From a virus: a stretch of DNA of 64,000 nucleotides. Shown in pieces: positions 33,966 to 41,687 of the stretch (position 1 is its first letter; the number at the start of each line of letters is the position of its first letter). Both the position numbers and the translations under genes were made by a program. The notes under the pieces were generated by a model. The model did not search any database and was not told where the DNA came from. It saw nothing but the letters and a program-made list of their open reading frames with translations. The stretch lies in IMG/VR virus record IMGVR_UViG_3300045912_000789, positions 62,001 through 126,000 of that record, one strand, 5' to 3'.

Positions 33966-35089
33966 TGGCACGGACCACTGGATCGCCGTCCCACAACCGC
34001 TTCTCGCACTTCCGGTGCGAGGAGTGCACGATCACGGACGTCAACCGCAAGACGTTCACGGTCACGGCCGAGTCGCGCCACACCGCCAAGACGATCGAGG
34101 ATATCCAGGTCCTCGTGCCGTACCACCACTACGCCAACGGCGAGGGCATTCACCACCTTCCCGAGGTCGGCGCGATCTGCCTCGTCGGCTGGCCGAACGA
34201 CAACACGCCGCCGTTCGTCATGGGCTACCTCGGGGCGGCGAGCGTGGAGCAGAGCACGGATGGCGCCCCCGAGCGCTCCACCGTGGCTGCCGAAGGCTCG
34301 GACACCGACGCCAGCTTCCGCTCGCGCCGCCCGCAGCTCAACCCGGGCGACATCGCGTTCACCACCCGAGACGAGAACTTCATCATCCTGCGGCGCGGCG
34401 GTGTCCTACAGATCGGTGCCACGCCGATCTCCCAGCGCGTCTACATCCCCGTCTTGAACTTCATCAAGGACTTCGCCGAGAACTACGAGATGCACACGTT
34501 CGGCGGCGACGTGTCGTGGACCGTGGGTCGTCAGGAGGACGATCCTTCGGGCGACGCACCCGCGACGTACACGTTCCACCTCAACGAGTTCGCCCAGGAC
34601 GCGAAGGCCACGGTGCGCATCCAGCACATGCCGCTGGGCGGCAGCGACAAGGCGGCGTGGCAGGTGCACATCGCTCCGCAGGGCATCGATCGGGATGACG
34701 GCAGCGTCGAGAACGAGAAGTACTCGATGGTCATCACCACGGGGGGCAACTTCGCCGAGATCATCGGGGCAGACCGCAGCGTCCACGTGAAGGGGAACGA
34801 CGAGCTGACCATCGACGGCAGCCGAACCACCGACATCACCGGCGACGACGTCACCACGGCGAACGGCAAGATCGAACTCATCGCGAGCCAGAGCGCCGTC
34901 CTCGCCGGCCTCATGGTGAAGCTCGCCAGCCGTAGCGCCAGCGATCCCGCCGTTCTCGGCCGCGAGCTGGTGCAGGTGCTGAGCACCGCGATGTTCATCG
35001 TGGATCCCACGACGAACCAGGCGACGCCCTCCCCGGCGTTCGTCGCAGCCCTCCAGACGATTCTGTCCAGGAAGGTGTTCCTGGAGTAA
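33965..35089 (+). CDS. Baseplate spike-like protein (OB-fold, gpV/gp5 type)
   Basis: The 374-aa protein has an N-terminal OB-fold of the spike class: a KTIEDIQVLVPYHHYANGEG strand region, then EVGAICLVGWPNDNTPPFVMGYLG, as in gpV/gp5 hubs. The C-terminal half has regular short strands (FAEIIGADRSVHV, DELTIDGSRTT), consistent with a beta-helical needle. Such proteins tip the tail tube and pierce the envelope. It starts with TGATG from the RNA polymerase gene, so both are made from one mRNA. No lysozyme domain is seen. Confidence 0.68.
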   Translation: MARTTGSPSHNRFSHFRCEECTITDVNRKTFTVTAESRHTAKTIEDIQVLVPYHHYANGEGIHHLPEVGAICLVGWPNDNTPPFVMGYLGAASVEQSTDGAPERSTVAAEGSDTDASFRSRRPQLNPGDIAFTTRDENFIILRRGGVLQIGATPISQRVYIPVLNFIKDFAENYEMHTFGGDVSWTVGRQEDDPSGDAPATYTFHLNEFAQDAKATVRIQHMPLGGSDKAAWQVHIAPQGIDRDDGSVENEKYSMVITTGGNFAEIIGADRSVHVKGNDELTIDGSRTTDITGDDVTTANGKIELIASQSAVLAGLMVKLASRSASDPAVLGRELVQVLSTAMFIVDPTTNQATPSPAFVAALQTILSRKVFLE

Positions 35090-35100
35090 GGTGTGGTACC

Positions 35101-37185
35101 ATGACCGCCATGGATCTCTTCGTCAGCAAGCCCCAGCTCACGTTCCCTCCGGCCTCGGCCACGAAGGCTGCGTCGGCTCAGCTCGACGAGGACACCGAGT
35201 CGTGGCCGCGGCAGATCCTCACGGAGCTGTTCCGCACGACCCCCGAGACGAGCGACTACACGCCCCGCGTCGAGATGATGAAGGTCGACGAGGAGCAGGG
35301 CTACGGGCTCGGCGTGATCGTGATCGAGAACGCCACCGACAGTTCGCTGTCGATCGCCCGCACCGGTCCGACGAGCAAGCGTGTCCTCGTGCCGGTCGTC
35401 ATCAAGAACCACACGCTCTGCCCCCTCGATCTGATCATGCTCCGCTCGGGGCGCATGCTCCCGCTGAACGGCCACACGCTGCGCGAGGCGCTGTTCCGGC
35501 CGGAGACCTTCGAGATGATCACCGAGGACTGGGACGACACCTCGCTCTGGAACCAGTTCTACCCGCCGGGCCGCTCCGACAACGACTTCGGCGCCGGCAT
35601 CTCGCAGGGCATCGGCGGCGGCACCCAGGGCGCCGTCACGTTCATCCAGGGCCCCGGCATGAAGCTCAGCGCGGACTATGTCCTGCTGAAGGCGCTGGCG
35701 AGCACGATGTTCGCGCCGGACATCGAGGAGGTCGCCAAGGCGGCCAGCGTGCCCGGCGTCGCCGACGTGATGGTCGACACCAACTCGGCGCTGTTCGGGG
35801 CCGCTCGCGTCCTGGCGGAGGCCGAGAAGACCGCCCTGCGCGACGCCAGCGGGCTCCTGAAGTCCGCGAGCGTCTCGGCCCGGCCGGACGTCATCCAGAT
35901 GGGCTACGACGACGCCCAGGGCCGCTACTGGGTCAAGATGGCCAGCCGGTCGGCGTTCAGCGCGCCCCGCCCGGTGTTCATGGGCCGCGCCGAGGCGCTC
36001 AAGTTCGCCGGCGCCGAGGTCGTGTCGAAGGTCGACACTGAGGGGGTCGTGACCGTCAGTCCCACGCCGGTCAAGGCCACCGAGATCCAGCTCGACGCCT
36101 CGAAGTGGGCGATCGTCGACAAGCCCGGCATCTACAAGGTGAAGACGGTCCACGGCAAGGAGCAGGTCGGCTGGGTCATCCCGAACCTCGTCGATCTCGA
36201 CGGCACCTTCGTGCCGATGTCCGTGTTCACCAACGGCGCGGCGGCGATGGTCCAGGACCAGATCGTCGGCGCACACGTCGCGGCCGGCGTGGACCTGCCG
36301 AGCGGTCCGGCGAAGGGCACCGGGATCTTCTACTGCTCGGGCCAGGGCGGGGTGCAGGGCACCGTGCCGGTGCTCGTGCAGGGTTCCGAGGAGGGGATGA
36401 GCGGCGGCTCGTCGTTCCTCGTCCGCAGCCTCACCGGCGAGGAGACTCGGATCCGCCTGGTGCCCGGCCTGGCGAAGATGGTCGTCCTCAAGGGCGAGTT
36501 CCACATGCCGGCGGGGGCGAAGTTCCTCCCGCTCAACGAGGAGACCATGGTGCCGCTCGTCTCGGACGTCAGCGGCATCTCGAAGACCGCCGCGGACATG
36601 ACGCGGCCCACGATCACGCTGTTCGGAGGCGACGCCGACGAGGTGTCGGTGCGCTTCCAGGGGATGCCCAAGCTCGCAAGCGTCACGAACTCCCGTCTCA
36701 CCCACGACTCGGCGGCCTTCCTGCTCTGCCTCGCCGGAGCGCCCGCCAAGATCGCCCACACCAAGATCGCAGCCGCCGCCATGGGCCACACCGTCGAGGT
36801 GCTCGGCCTGCACGACGTGCGTCTCGCGACCGATCTCATCGAACAGACCCGCAAGACCGCCTCCGACCGCAGCCGCGAGGTGATGGCCCTGCGCCGTTAC
36901 CTCGTGAAGGAGGCCGCAGCGCTCCCGGATGCGATGACCGTCGACGCCGTCCTGTCGCTCGGCTTCATCAACTCCGAGAACGTGCGCACGTTCATCAGCA
37001 GCATCCCCTACCTGGAGAAGTGCCTCTCGAAGGTCTGCGAGCTGGTGCTCGGCAGCCGCCTCGGGCTCACGGAGATCCCGGAGTTCGCGGCGGCACGAGC
37101 GGCGCGCGCCCTCGACGAGGTGATCCAGGGTCTCAAGGCGCTCGCGCTGCGCGACGTCCAGGAGGGTGCATCGGCAGGTCGCTGA
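35101..37185 (+). CDS. Large putative virion protein, 694 aa
   Basis: This soluble protein mixes beta-rich N-terminal and middle regions (a Val/Gly-rich stretch to about residue 470) with a helical C-terminal third. It lacks cysteine clusters and known enzymatic motifs. Three KTA/KSAS-type segments occur (SASVSARP near 255, KTAADM near 495, KTASDRS near 585), a pattern repeated in other virion-cluster proteins. It lies between the spike and terminase genes. The ATG at 35101 has only a weak site; an ATG at 35110 is the alternative. The structural role is inferred from context. Confidence 0.68.
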   Translation: MTAMDLFVSKPQLTFPPASATKAASAQLDEDTESWPRQILTELFRTTPETSDYTPRVEMMKVDEEQGYGLGVIVIENATDSSLSIARTGPTSKRVLVPVVIKNHTLCPLDLIMLRSGRMLPLNGHTLREALFRPETFEMITEDWDDTSLWNQFYPPGRSDNDFGAGISQGIGGGTQGAVTFIQGPGMKLSADYVLLKALASTMFAPDIEEVAKAASVPGVADVMVDTNSALFGAARVLAEAEKTALRDASGLLKSASVSARPDVIQMGYDDAQGRYWVKMASRSAFSAPRPVFMGRAEALKFAGAEVVSKVDTEGVVTVSPTPVKATEIQLDASKWAIVDKPGIYKVKTVHGKEQVGWVIPNLVDLDGTFVPMSVFTNGAAAMVQDQIVGAHVAAGVDLPSGPAKGTGIFYCSGQGGVQGTVPVLVQGSEEGMSGGSSFLVRSLTGEETRIRLVPGLAKMVVLKGEFHMPAGAKFLPLNEETMVPLVSDVSGISKTAADMTRPTITLFGGDADEVSVRFQGMPKLASVTNSRLTHDSAAFLLCLAGAPAKIAHTKIAAAAMGHTVEVLGLHDVRLATDLIEQTRKTASDRSREVMALRRYLVKEAAALPDAMTVDAVLSLGFINSENVRTFISSIPYLEKCLSKVCELVLGSRLGLTEIPEFAAARAARALDEVIQGLKALALRDVQEGASAGR

Positions 37186-38123
37186 TGCTCCGACACCCCG
37201 CTCGCCACTACATCTACTACCTGTTCTCGAAGAGGGGGATGACCACGTCGGACGTGGTCACCCACCTCGACGATCTCCGCATGCCTCTGCCCCAGCTCGA
37301 CACCGAGCTGGTGAAGTTCATCCGGCGGATGGTGCGTGCTCGCCAGGAGATGGAGATCCCTCCGGGGTTCGACCCGCTGGCCGAGCAGATGAACCCCGAC
37401 ACGATCCGCTTCCTCAACCACTGGCAGATCGGGGACATGTGGCGGAAGGACCCCTTCGTGGGTCTCGCCATCGACATCCTCAGCGAGCCCGTGGTCCGCC
37501 GCATGATCGAGGCCCTGCTCCTCGGCCCCATCAGCCCCACCGCCATCGCGGCCCGGGTGAAGAACCGGTTCGGCTTCGACGAGTCGGTGATGAACGTGCG
37601 TGTGATCAACGCGTACGCGCACTACTTCTGGAACATCAGCGCGCTCAGCTCGGCGGAGTGGCGGACCCTGATCACGCGCTGGCTCCCCGACGAGAACAAC
37701 AACGACTACCTCGGGGCGCTGGGATCTCCGCGAAGCCCCGCCGGCGCTGCGCTCACCCTGGCGCTCGTGGACCGCAGCGCGGAGAGCCTGAGCCCGGTCG
37801 TCCAGTACTCGGCGTTCCGAGACCACGGCTTCTCGCTCTTCATGGAGCACGCGCTACTCCAGACGCGTCCCTCGCTTCAGCGCACGCAGGGCGCGTTCAT
37901 GGCGTTCAACATGGTGAAGATGGCCGACGAGGAGCTGACCAAGCATCGCGGCGGCTCGGCGGATCTGCTCGAAGAGTTCCGCAAGATCCAGACGCTGTAC
38001 GATCCTAGTCGGATGACGTCGGTGAAGGAGCTGCCTGCTCTGGCACCTGCCGTCATCGACGTGAAGCCCGAAGACTTCGAGGAAGTCCCCGAGGTCCAGC
38101 CCGAAGACAAGGAGATCGCATGA
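37185..38123 (+). CDS. Helical protein before terminase, small-terminase candidate
   Basis: The 312-aa product is helical, with an early TTSDVVTHLDDLRMPLP segment, a possible helix-turn-helix around residues 100-130 (ISPTAIAARVKNRFG), and an acidic C-terminal tail (DVKPEDFEEVPEVQPEDKEI). Small terminases have N-terminal DNA-binding helices and sit directly upstream of the large subunit, as this gene nearly does. The sequence is not a clear match, and it is longer than usual. It starts in TGATG overlap and overlaps the next gene by 4 bases. Confidence 0.6.
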   Translation: MLRHPARHYIYYLFSKRGMTTSDVVTHLDDLRMPLPQLDTELVKFIRRMVRARQEMEIPPGFDPLAEQMNPDTIRFLNHWQIGDMWRKDPFVGLAIDILSEPVVRRMIEALLLGPISPTAIAARVKNRFGFDESVMNVRVINAYAHYFWNISALSSAEWRTLITRWLPDENNNDYLGALGSPRSPAGAALTLALVDRSAESLSPVVQYSAFRDHGFSLFMEHALLQTRPSLQRTQGAFMAFNMVKMADEELTKHRGGSADLLEEFRKIQTLYDPSRMTSVKELPALAPAVIDVKPEDFEEVPEVQPEDKEIA

Positions 38124-38515
38124 GCATCGCACCGGCAACCGAGGAAGAGAAGGAAGTGCTCGACGGGGGCTCGCCCCTCCGCGGACTGAAGGACGCCATC
38201 CCCGATCGCATGGCGAAGCAGACGGCGGACTACGACGTCGTCTACGGGATCCGCGCCGACGACCAGGCGATGATCTTCCACTTCTTCCCGCCGGGGAGCG
38301 ACCCGCCGAACAAGCTGGGCTCCTGGCGGGACGCCTACCGGATCCACGACCGCCTCGAAGCGGCCATCCCGAAGGCGTTCGACATCCGCTTCGTGAAGGC
38401 CACCTACACGAGCGAGCTGCGCAGCTTCTGCATCATCGTGCGGGGCCTCGGCCGTTCGATGGACCCCTGGCACTTCGTCCATCGCTTCTTCGAGGCGATC
38501 GACGCCCCTCTCTGA
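38120..38515 (+). CDS. Hypothetical 131-aa protein upstream of terminase
   Basis: This small soluble protein has alternating strands and helices (DYDVVYGIRADD, MIFHFFPP, SFCIIVRGLG). The ATG overlaps the preceding stop as ATGA. No family is recognised. Its last 83 bases overlap an antisense reading frame at 38433-38741. Position between the putative small and clear large terminase genes suggests a packaging or head role. Confidence 0.68.
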   Translation: MSIAPATEEEKEVLDGGSPLRGLKDAIPDRMAKQTADYDVVYGIRADDQAMIFHFFPPGSDPPNKLGSWRDAYRIHDRLEAAIPKAFDIRFVKATYTSELRSFCIIVRGLGRSMDPWHFVHRFFEAIDAPL

Positions 38516-38741
38516 TCGTCATCCGGTAGGCCTTCGGGAAGCCAACGGAGAACGACGTGCCATGCGCGCGGTTGTACTCCTTGATGAACTTCTCGGAGGC
38601 CTGGCGGAACTGATCGCTGGGAGGCAAACTGAACCGGAACCACATCACCCCGTCCTGATCTCGCCGGGAGTCGGCGACCGCACTTCCCAGCCAGGTCAAG
38701 AACAGACCGGACATGGCATCGAGACCCATCTTCGCCGACAT
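38433..38741 (-). CDS. Antisense 102-aa ORF overlapping terminase start
   Basis: This leftward frame fills the 197-base gap between two rightward genes. Its codons in the gap are mostly G/C-ending, as in real genes here. A leftward AAGGAG sits nine bases before the ATG at 38741, inside the terminase gene. The central part looks protein-like (WFRFSLPPSDQFRQASEKF), while the last 25 residues overlap the upstream gene and are Arg/Ser-rich. It may be a genuine antisense gene or a relic. No family is recognised, and no promoter was identified. Confidence 0.42.
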   Translation of the reverse strand: MSAKMGLDAMSGLFLTWLGSAVADSRRDQDGVMWFRFSLPPSDQFRQASEKFIKEYNRAHGTSFSVGFPKAYRMTIREGRRSPRRSDGRSARGPSNGRGPAR

Positions 38742-40548
38742 CGACTACAGCTCCTTCGAGGGTGGGGACCGCTCGAAGCAAAGATACGTCGATGATCCGT
38801 TCGCCACCAGCGCTGCCCGGGCGGCTCGGTCGCCGGCGCAGATCGCGCTGCGCACCTCCCAGTGGACCTCCCACATGGTGCGGGTGAAGGACGGCGACCG
38901 GGGGCGGGTCTCGCCCATGGTGTTCGATGAGCGGCGCTACCTGCTGCGGCCGTACGACACCGAGGCGCGCGAGATCCTCTTCATGACCAGCCGCCAGACC
39001 GAGAAGTCGACGACGCTAGGCAACAAGCTGATCGCGCTCTGCGGGATGAACTGGTACCAGAACGCTCTGTTCGTCACCCCCTCGGCGACGCAGACGAAGG
39101 TCTTCAGCTCGGCGCGTATCGACGACATCGTCGAGATCAGCCCGATGGTCAAGGCGCTCACCCACAAGAGCCTGACCTGGAACATCCTGGAGAAGGAGTT
39201 CCTCACCCAGTCGAAGATCTACCTGCGGTACGCGTTCCTCAACGCTGATCGTATCCGCGGTATCTCGGTCAGCAGCATCTTCTACGACGAGGTGCAGGAC
39301 CTCCTGAAGGACGTCATCCCCGTCATCCGTGAGTCCGCGTCGCGCTTCCGCAACGCGCTGCACGTCTACTCGGGTACGCCGAAGACGTTCGACAACTCGA
39401 TCGAGGGGATCTGGGGAAAGCAGTCGACCATGTCCGAATGGGTAGTTCCGTGCGAGCACCACACCCCCTGCCACTGGATCGTGCTGGGGCCGAAGAACAT
39501 CGGGAAGAAGGGGCCCATCTGCGAGCGCTGTGGGCACGCGATCAACCCCGAACATCCGCAGGCGCAGTGGGTGGCGATGAACCCCGGCGCGACCGTCGAG
39601 GGCTACCGCATCTGCCGTCTGATGGTGCCCTGGTACTTCAAGCCGGACTTCACCGACAAGGACCCGTACAAGGCGTGGAAGTCGATCATCCACACCCTGG
39701 AGACCTATCCCACCGCTCAGTTCATGAACGAGGTCATGGCGATCTCGTACGACAGCGGAACGAAGCCGCTGACGCGCGGTGAGGTGGCCCGGGCGTGCGA
39801 CGAGACCGACACGTACATGATGGACGAGGAGCAGGTCGCAGAGCTGGCGAAGTCGCACCAGCTCTACGGCGGGATCGACTGGGGCACCGGCGAGAACGCC
39901 TACACCGTCATGACGGTGGGCGGGTACGTCCGTGGGGACAGCAGCTTCCAGATCCTCTACGCCAAGCGCTTCGACGGCTTGCTCACGGACCCCGAGCCGC
40001 AGATGAAGGAGATCATCCGGCTCATCAACCGGTTCCGCCTGAAGTACGTCGGCTGCGACTACGGCATGGGCTTCGTGCAGAACAAGAAGCTCACCAGCAT
40101 CTTCTCGGCCAAGAAGATCTTCCAGTTCCAGTACGCCGCCCGAGCGCCGAAGAAGATCGTCTACAAGGCAGCCCTGAACCGGTCGCTCGTCTTCCGCACG
40201 GCGGTGATGGCGGACATCTTCTCGGCGATCAAGACGATGAAGATCCGGCTGCCGTCGTGGGAGGTCTTCAAGGCCCCCTACGCCGAGGACCTGCTCAGCA
40301 TCCACGCCGAGTACTCGGACACGCTGCGCATGATCAAGTACGACAAGCCACGCAGCATCCCCGACGACACCTTCCACTCGATCCTCTACACGATGATCGT
40401 GAGCTTCTTCGATCACCGACGACCCGACATCATCGCGCCCATCCAGGAGGTCTCGACCGAGGAGGCCGCCGCGCGTGTCCGCGAAGAGGTCGCCATCGAA
40501 GAGATCGAGATGCACGTGGCGAACGACTGGTCGCGCAGCGAATGGTAG
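38713..40548 (+). CDS. terL: Terminase large subunit
   Basis: The 611-aa motor has an ATPase with a deviant Walker A SRQTEKST at 93-100, as in many TerL proteins, and Walker B IFYDEVQD. A zinc-like CEH/CHW...CERC insert lies near residues 245-275. The C-terminal RNase H-like nuclease has acidic strands GGIDWGTG, VGCDYGMG and a later DDTFHS. TerL packages and cuts genomic DNA through the portal. The start at 38713 has no strong ribosome site and overlaps an antisense ORF; a few in-frame codons upstream are open. A strong terminator follows. Confidence 0.9.
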   Translation: MASRPIFADIDYSSFEGGDRSKQRYVDDPFATSAARAARSPAQIALRTSQWTSHMVRVKDGDRGRVSPMVFDERRYLLRPYDTEAREILFMTSRQTEKSTTLGNKLIALCGMNWYQNALFVTPSATQTKVFSSARIDDIVEISPMVKALTHKSLTWNILEKEFLTQSKIYLRYAFLNADRIRGISVSSIFYDEVQDLLKDVIPVIRESASRFRNALHVYSGTPKTFDNSIEGIWGKQSTMSEWVVPCEHHTPCHWIVLGPKNIGKKGPICERCGHAINPEHPQAQWVAMNPGATVEGYRICRLMVPWYFKPDFTDKDPYKAWKSIIHTLETYPTAQFMNEVMAISYDSGTKPLTRGEVARACDETDTYMMDEEQVAELAKSHQLYGGIDWGTGENAYTVMTVGGYVRGDSSFQILYAKRFDGLLTDPEPQMKEIIRLINRFRLKYVGCDYGMGFVQNKKLTSIFSAKKIFQFQYAARAPKKIVYKAALNRSLVFRTAVMADIFSAIKTMKIRLPSWEVFKAPYAEDLLSIHAEYSDTLRMIKYDKPRSIPDDTFHSILYTMIVSFFDHRRPDIIAPIQEVSTEEAAARVREEVAIEEIEMHVANDWSRSEW

Positions 40549-40560
40549 CAAAGTGAGATT

Positions 40561-40594
40561 GCCGAGGCCCCGAGCTTTCGCCCGGGGCTCCGGC
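40561..40594. terminator. Bidirectional terminator after terL
   Basis: A 15-position stem with two mismatches (GCCG..GGCCCCG.GC against GC.CGGGGC..CGGC) and a TTTC loop (GAAA on the other strand) lies between convergent stops at 40548 (+) and 40612 (-). It matches the GAAA-loop style of the hairpin at 15898-15917. Confidence 0.68.
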
Positions 40595-40611
40595 TTCCTC
40601 ACTCGCCGCGG

Positions 40612-41166
40612 TCAGCGGCTGGCGCGCTCGGGCGCGAACGGCCCGACCTCGGCGACGTACATCCCGACGCCCGTGGCCGCGCCGGCCACGACCGTCGCGC
40701 CCAGGACGCCGAGCGCGACCGCCTGCCAGGTCTCCAGGCCCTTCTTCGGCGCCTGCACGAGCCCACGCTCGTACGCGGCCTCGATGCCGATGGCCTGGAG
40801 CCCGCGCTCCGCGATGCCCTTCACGACCGGACCGGGATCCGCCGTGGTGAGCGCGCTGAGCGCCTGGTCCTTGGTCACCGGCACCTGGACCGGCTCCCAG
40901 GGGTTGGCGAGGCCGACCTTCGCCAGCCAGGAGTCGTTCTGCTTCGGCGCCTGGAGCGTCGGGGTCGGCGCGCCCTGGGCGGGCGCCGCGGCGGGCGGCG
41001 CGGCGACCGGGGCCCGGAAGCCCTTCGTCACCTGCGCGAGCGCCTCCGCCATCATCTTGCGGTTCTCGGCCACGAGGTTCTCGTGGTTGGCCTTGCCGAT
41101 CTCCTGGACGCGGCTGATGAGGGCCTGGAACTCGGGGGACATCTGGGTCTGGGTCTCGGTGGTCAT
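40612..41166 (-). CDS. Membrane-anchored protein, C-terminal TM
   Basis: The 184-aa protein has a helical N-terminal region, a Pro/Ala-rich linker (about residues 52-72), a soluble middle and one strong C-terminal transmembrane helix (WQAVALGVLGATVVAGAATG) near residues 147-172. The ATG at 41166 has a GAAGGAGAG site. It is the last gene of the leftward gyrB operon and stops near the terminator. A C-terminal anchor with an N-terminal coil could be a host-interaction or lysis-control protein, but I see no holin signature. Confidence 0.65.
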   Translation of the reverse strand: MTTETQTQMSPEFQALISRVQEIGKANHENLVAENRKMMAEALAQVTKGFRAPVAAPPAAAPAQGAPTPTLQAPKQNDSWLAKVGLANPWEPVQVPVTKDQALSALTTADPGPVVKGIAERGLQAIGIEAAYERGLVQAPKKGLETWQAVALGVLGATVVAGAATGVGMYVAEVGPFAPERASR

Positions 41167-41210
41167 CGTGGTCTCTCCTTCGATTCGGTGTTGGTGAGCG
41201 TTCTGCTCCT

Positions 41211-41276
41211 CTACTGCTCATAGCCGATCTTGCGACGTTTTTGACGCTGATCGCCCATGGCAAGCCCAGGAGACAC
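41211..41276 (-). CDS. 21-aa basic small ORF
   Basis: A GTG at 41276, about ten bases after a strong AAAGGAGG, opens a 21-codon frame ending at 41211. The peptide is basic (KRRK-containing), and its coding region contains the leftward regulatory element at 41217-41245. It could be a leader peptide, a small protein or chance. Confidence 0.28.
   Translation of the reverse strand: MSPGLAMGDQRQKRRKIGYEQ
41217..41245 (-). promoter_or_regulatory. Leftward promoter-like element upstream of 41166 gene
   Basis: Leftward strand: GTCAAA (41245-41240), 17 bp, TATGAG (41222-41217), with GCAG downstream as in the other copies. It is about 50 bases upstream of the gene starting at 41166. The spacing matches the copies at 41303-41331 and 27675-27703. 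Confidence 0.42.
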
Positions 41277-41302
41277 CCGATCAGCGCCTCCTTTTTCGAT
41301 CG

Positions 41303-41331
41303 CTTATAGCTGGATTTAGCGGCGTTTTGAT
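41303..41331 (-). promoter_or_regulatory. Second leftward promoter-like element in tandem
   Basis: Leftward strand: ATCAAA (41331-41326), 17 bp, TATAAG (41308-41303), followed a few bases later by AAAGGAGG. Its upstream box lies in the last codons of the gene ending at 41316. With 41217-41245 it forms a tandem pair about 86 bp apart that share several further bases, suggesting duplication. Confidence 0.42.
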
Positions 41332-41687
41332 CGCCGCCGCCGGACCTGGCGATCGTCCTCGTCGGCCTCTTCCTCGGCCACCTCTACCCGGACCCTCGGG
41401 TATTCCGCGTCGATCTTGTCGCGGATGCCCTCGGCCAAGGACCGGTCGGCGATGAGGATGCTGGCGACGGTCTCCAGCTTCTCGGCCTTCTCCAGCCGGT
41501 GGCGGTGGCGCTGCTCGGCGCGGTCCTTCGCCTGGCGCTCTTCTCGCTCATCGCGAGACGTTTCGATCCTGTGCTCGACCCATCGGTAGAGCCCGACCGA
41601 GGCTCCGCCGGCGAGGGTGACGCACGATAGGCCGAGAGCCACCACTGCATCGTGGTGGCTCAGGATCTCCCGGATGATCTCGTTCAT
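41316..41687 (-). CDS. N-terminal TM coiled-coil protein, spanin-like topology
   Basis: The 123-aa protein begins with a short polar stretch, one transmembrane helix (VVALGLSCVTLAGGASVGLY, near residues 15-35), then a long highly charged coiled coil and a basic Arg-rich C-terminus. This is the topology of inner-membrane spanins or membrane-tethered regulators, but nothing more specific is visible. The ATG overlaps the GyrB stop as TGATG, so it is co-translated with the topoisomerase subunit. The longer frame to 42059 is antisense to nothing but lies inside gyrB and is rejected. Confidence 0.62.
   Translation of the reverse strand: MNEIIREILSHHDAVVALGLSCVTLAGGASVGLYRWVEHRIETSRDEREERQAKDRAEQRHRHRLEKAEKLETVASILIADRSLAEGIRDKIDAEYPRVRVEVAEEEADEDDRQVRRRRSKRR

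Noticed and set aside
27588-33971. A 2127-codon open frame on the minus strand opposite the RNA polymerase
   Set aside because: It mirrors the plus-strand gene because GC-rich codons leave few antisense stops. The plus frame has unmistakable RNA polymerase motifs, and the antisense protein is Leu/Arg/Asp-biased with no domain.
38562-38795. Plus-strand 77-codon frame in the terminase gap
   Set aside because: It lacks third-position bias and a ribosome site and overlaps the terminase start; the leftward frame there is better supported.
41240-41331. TTGAC-type boxes at 41241 and 41327 as rightward promoters
   Set aside because: No -10 lies 16-18 bp downstream and no rightward gene follows within reach, so I treat them as part of the leftward elements.
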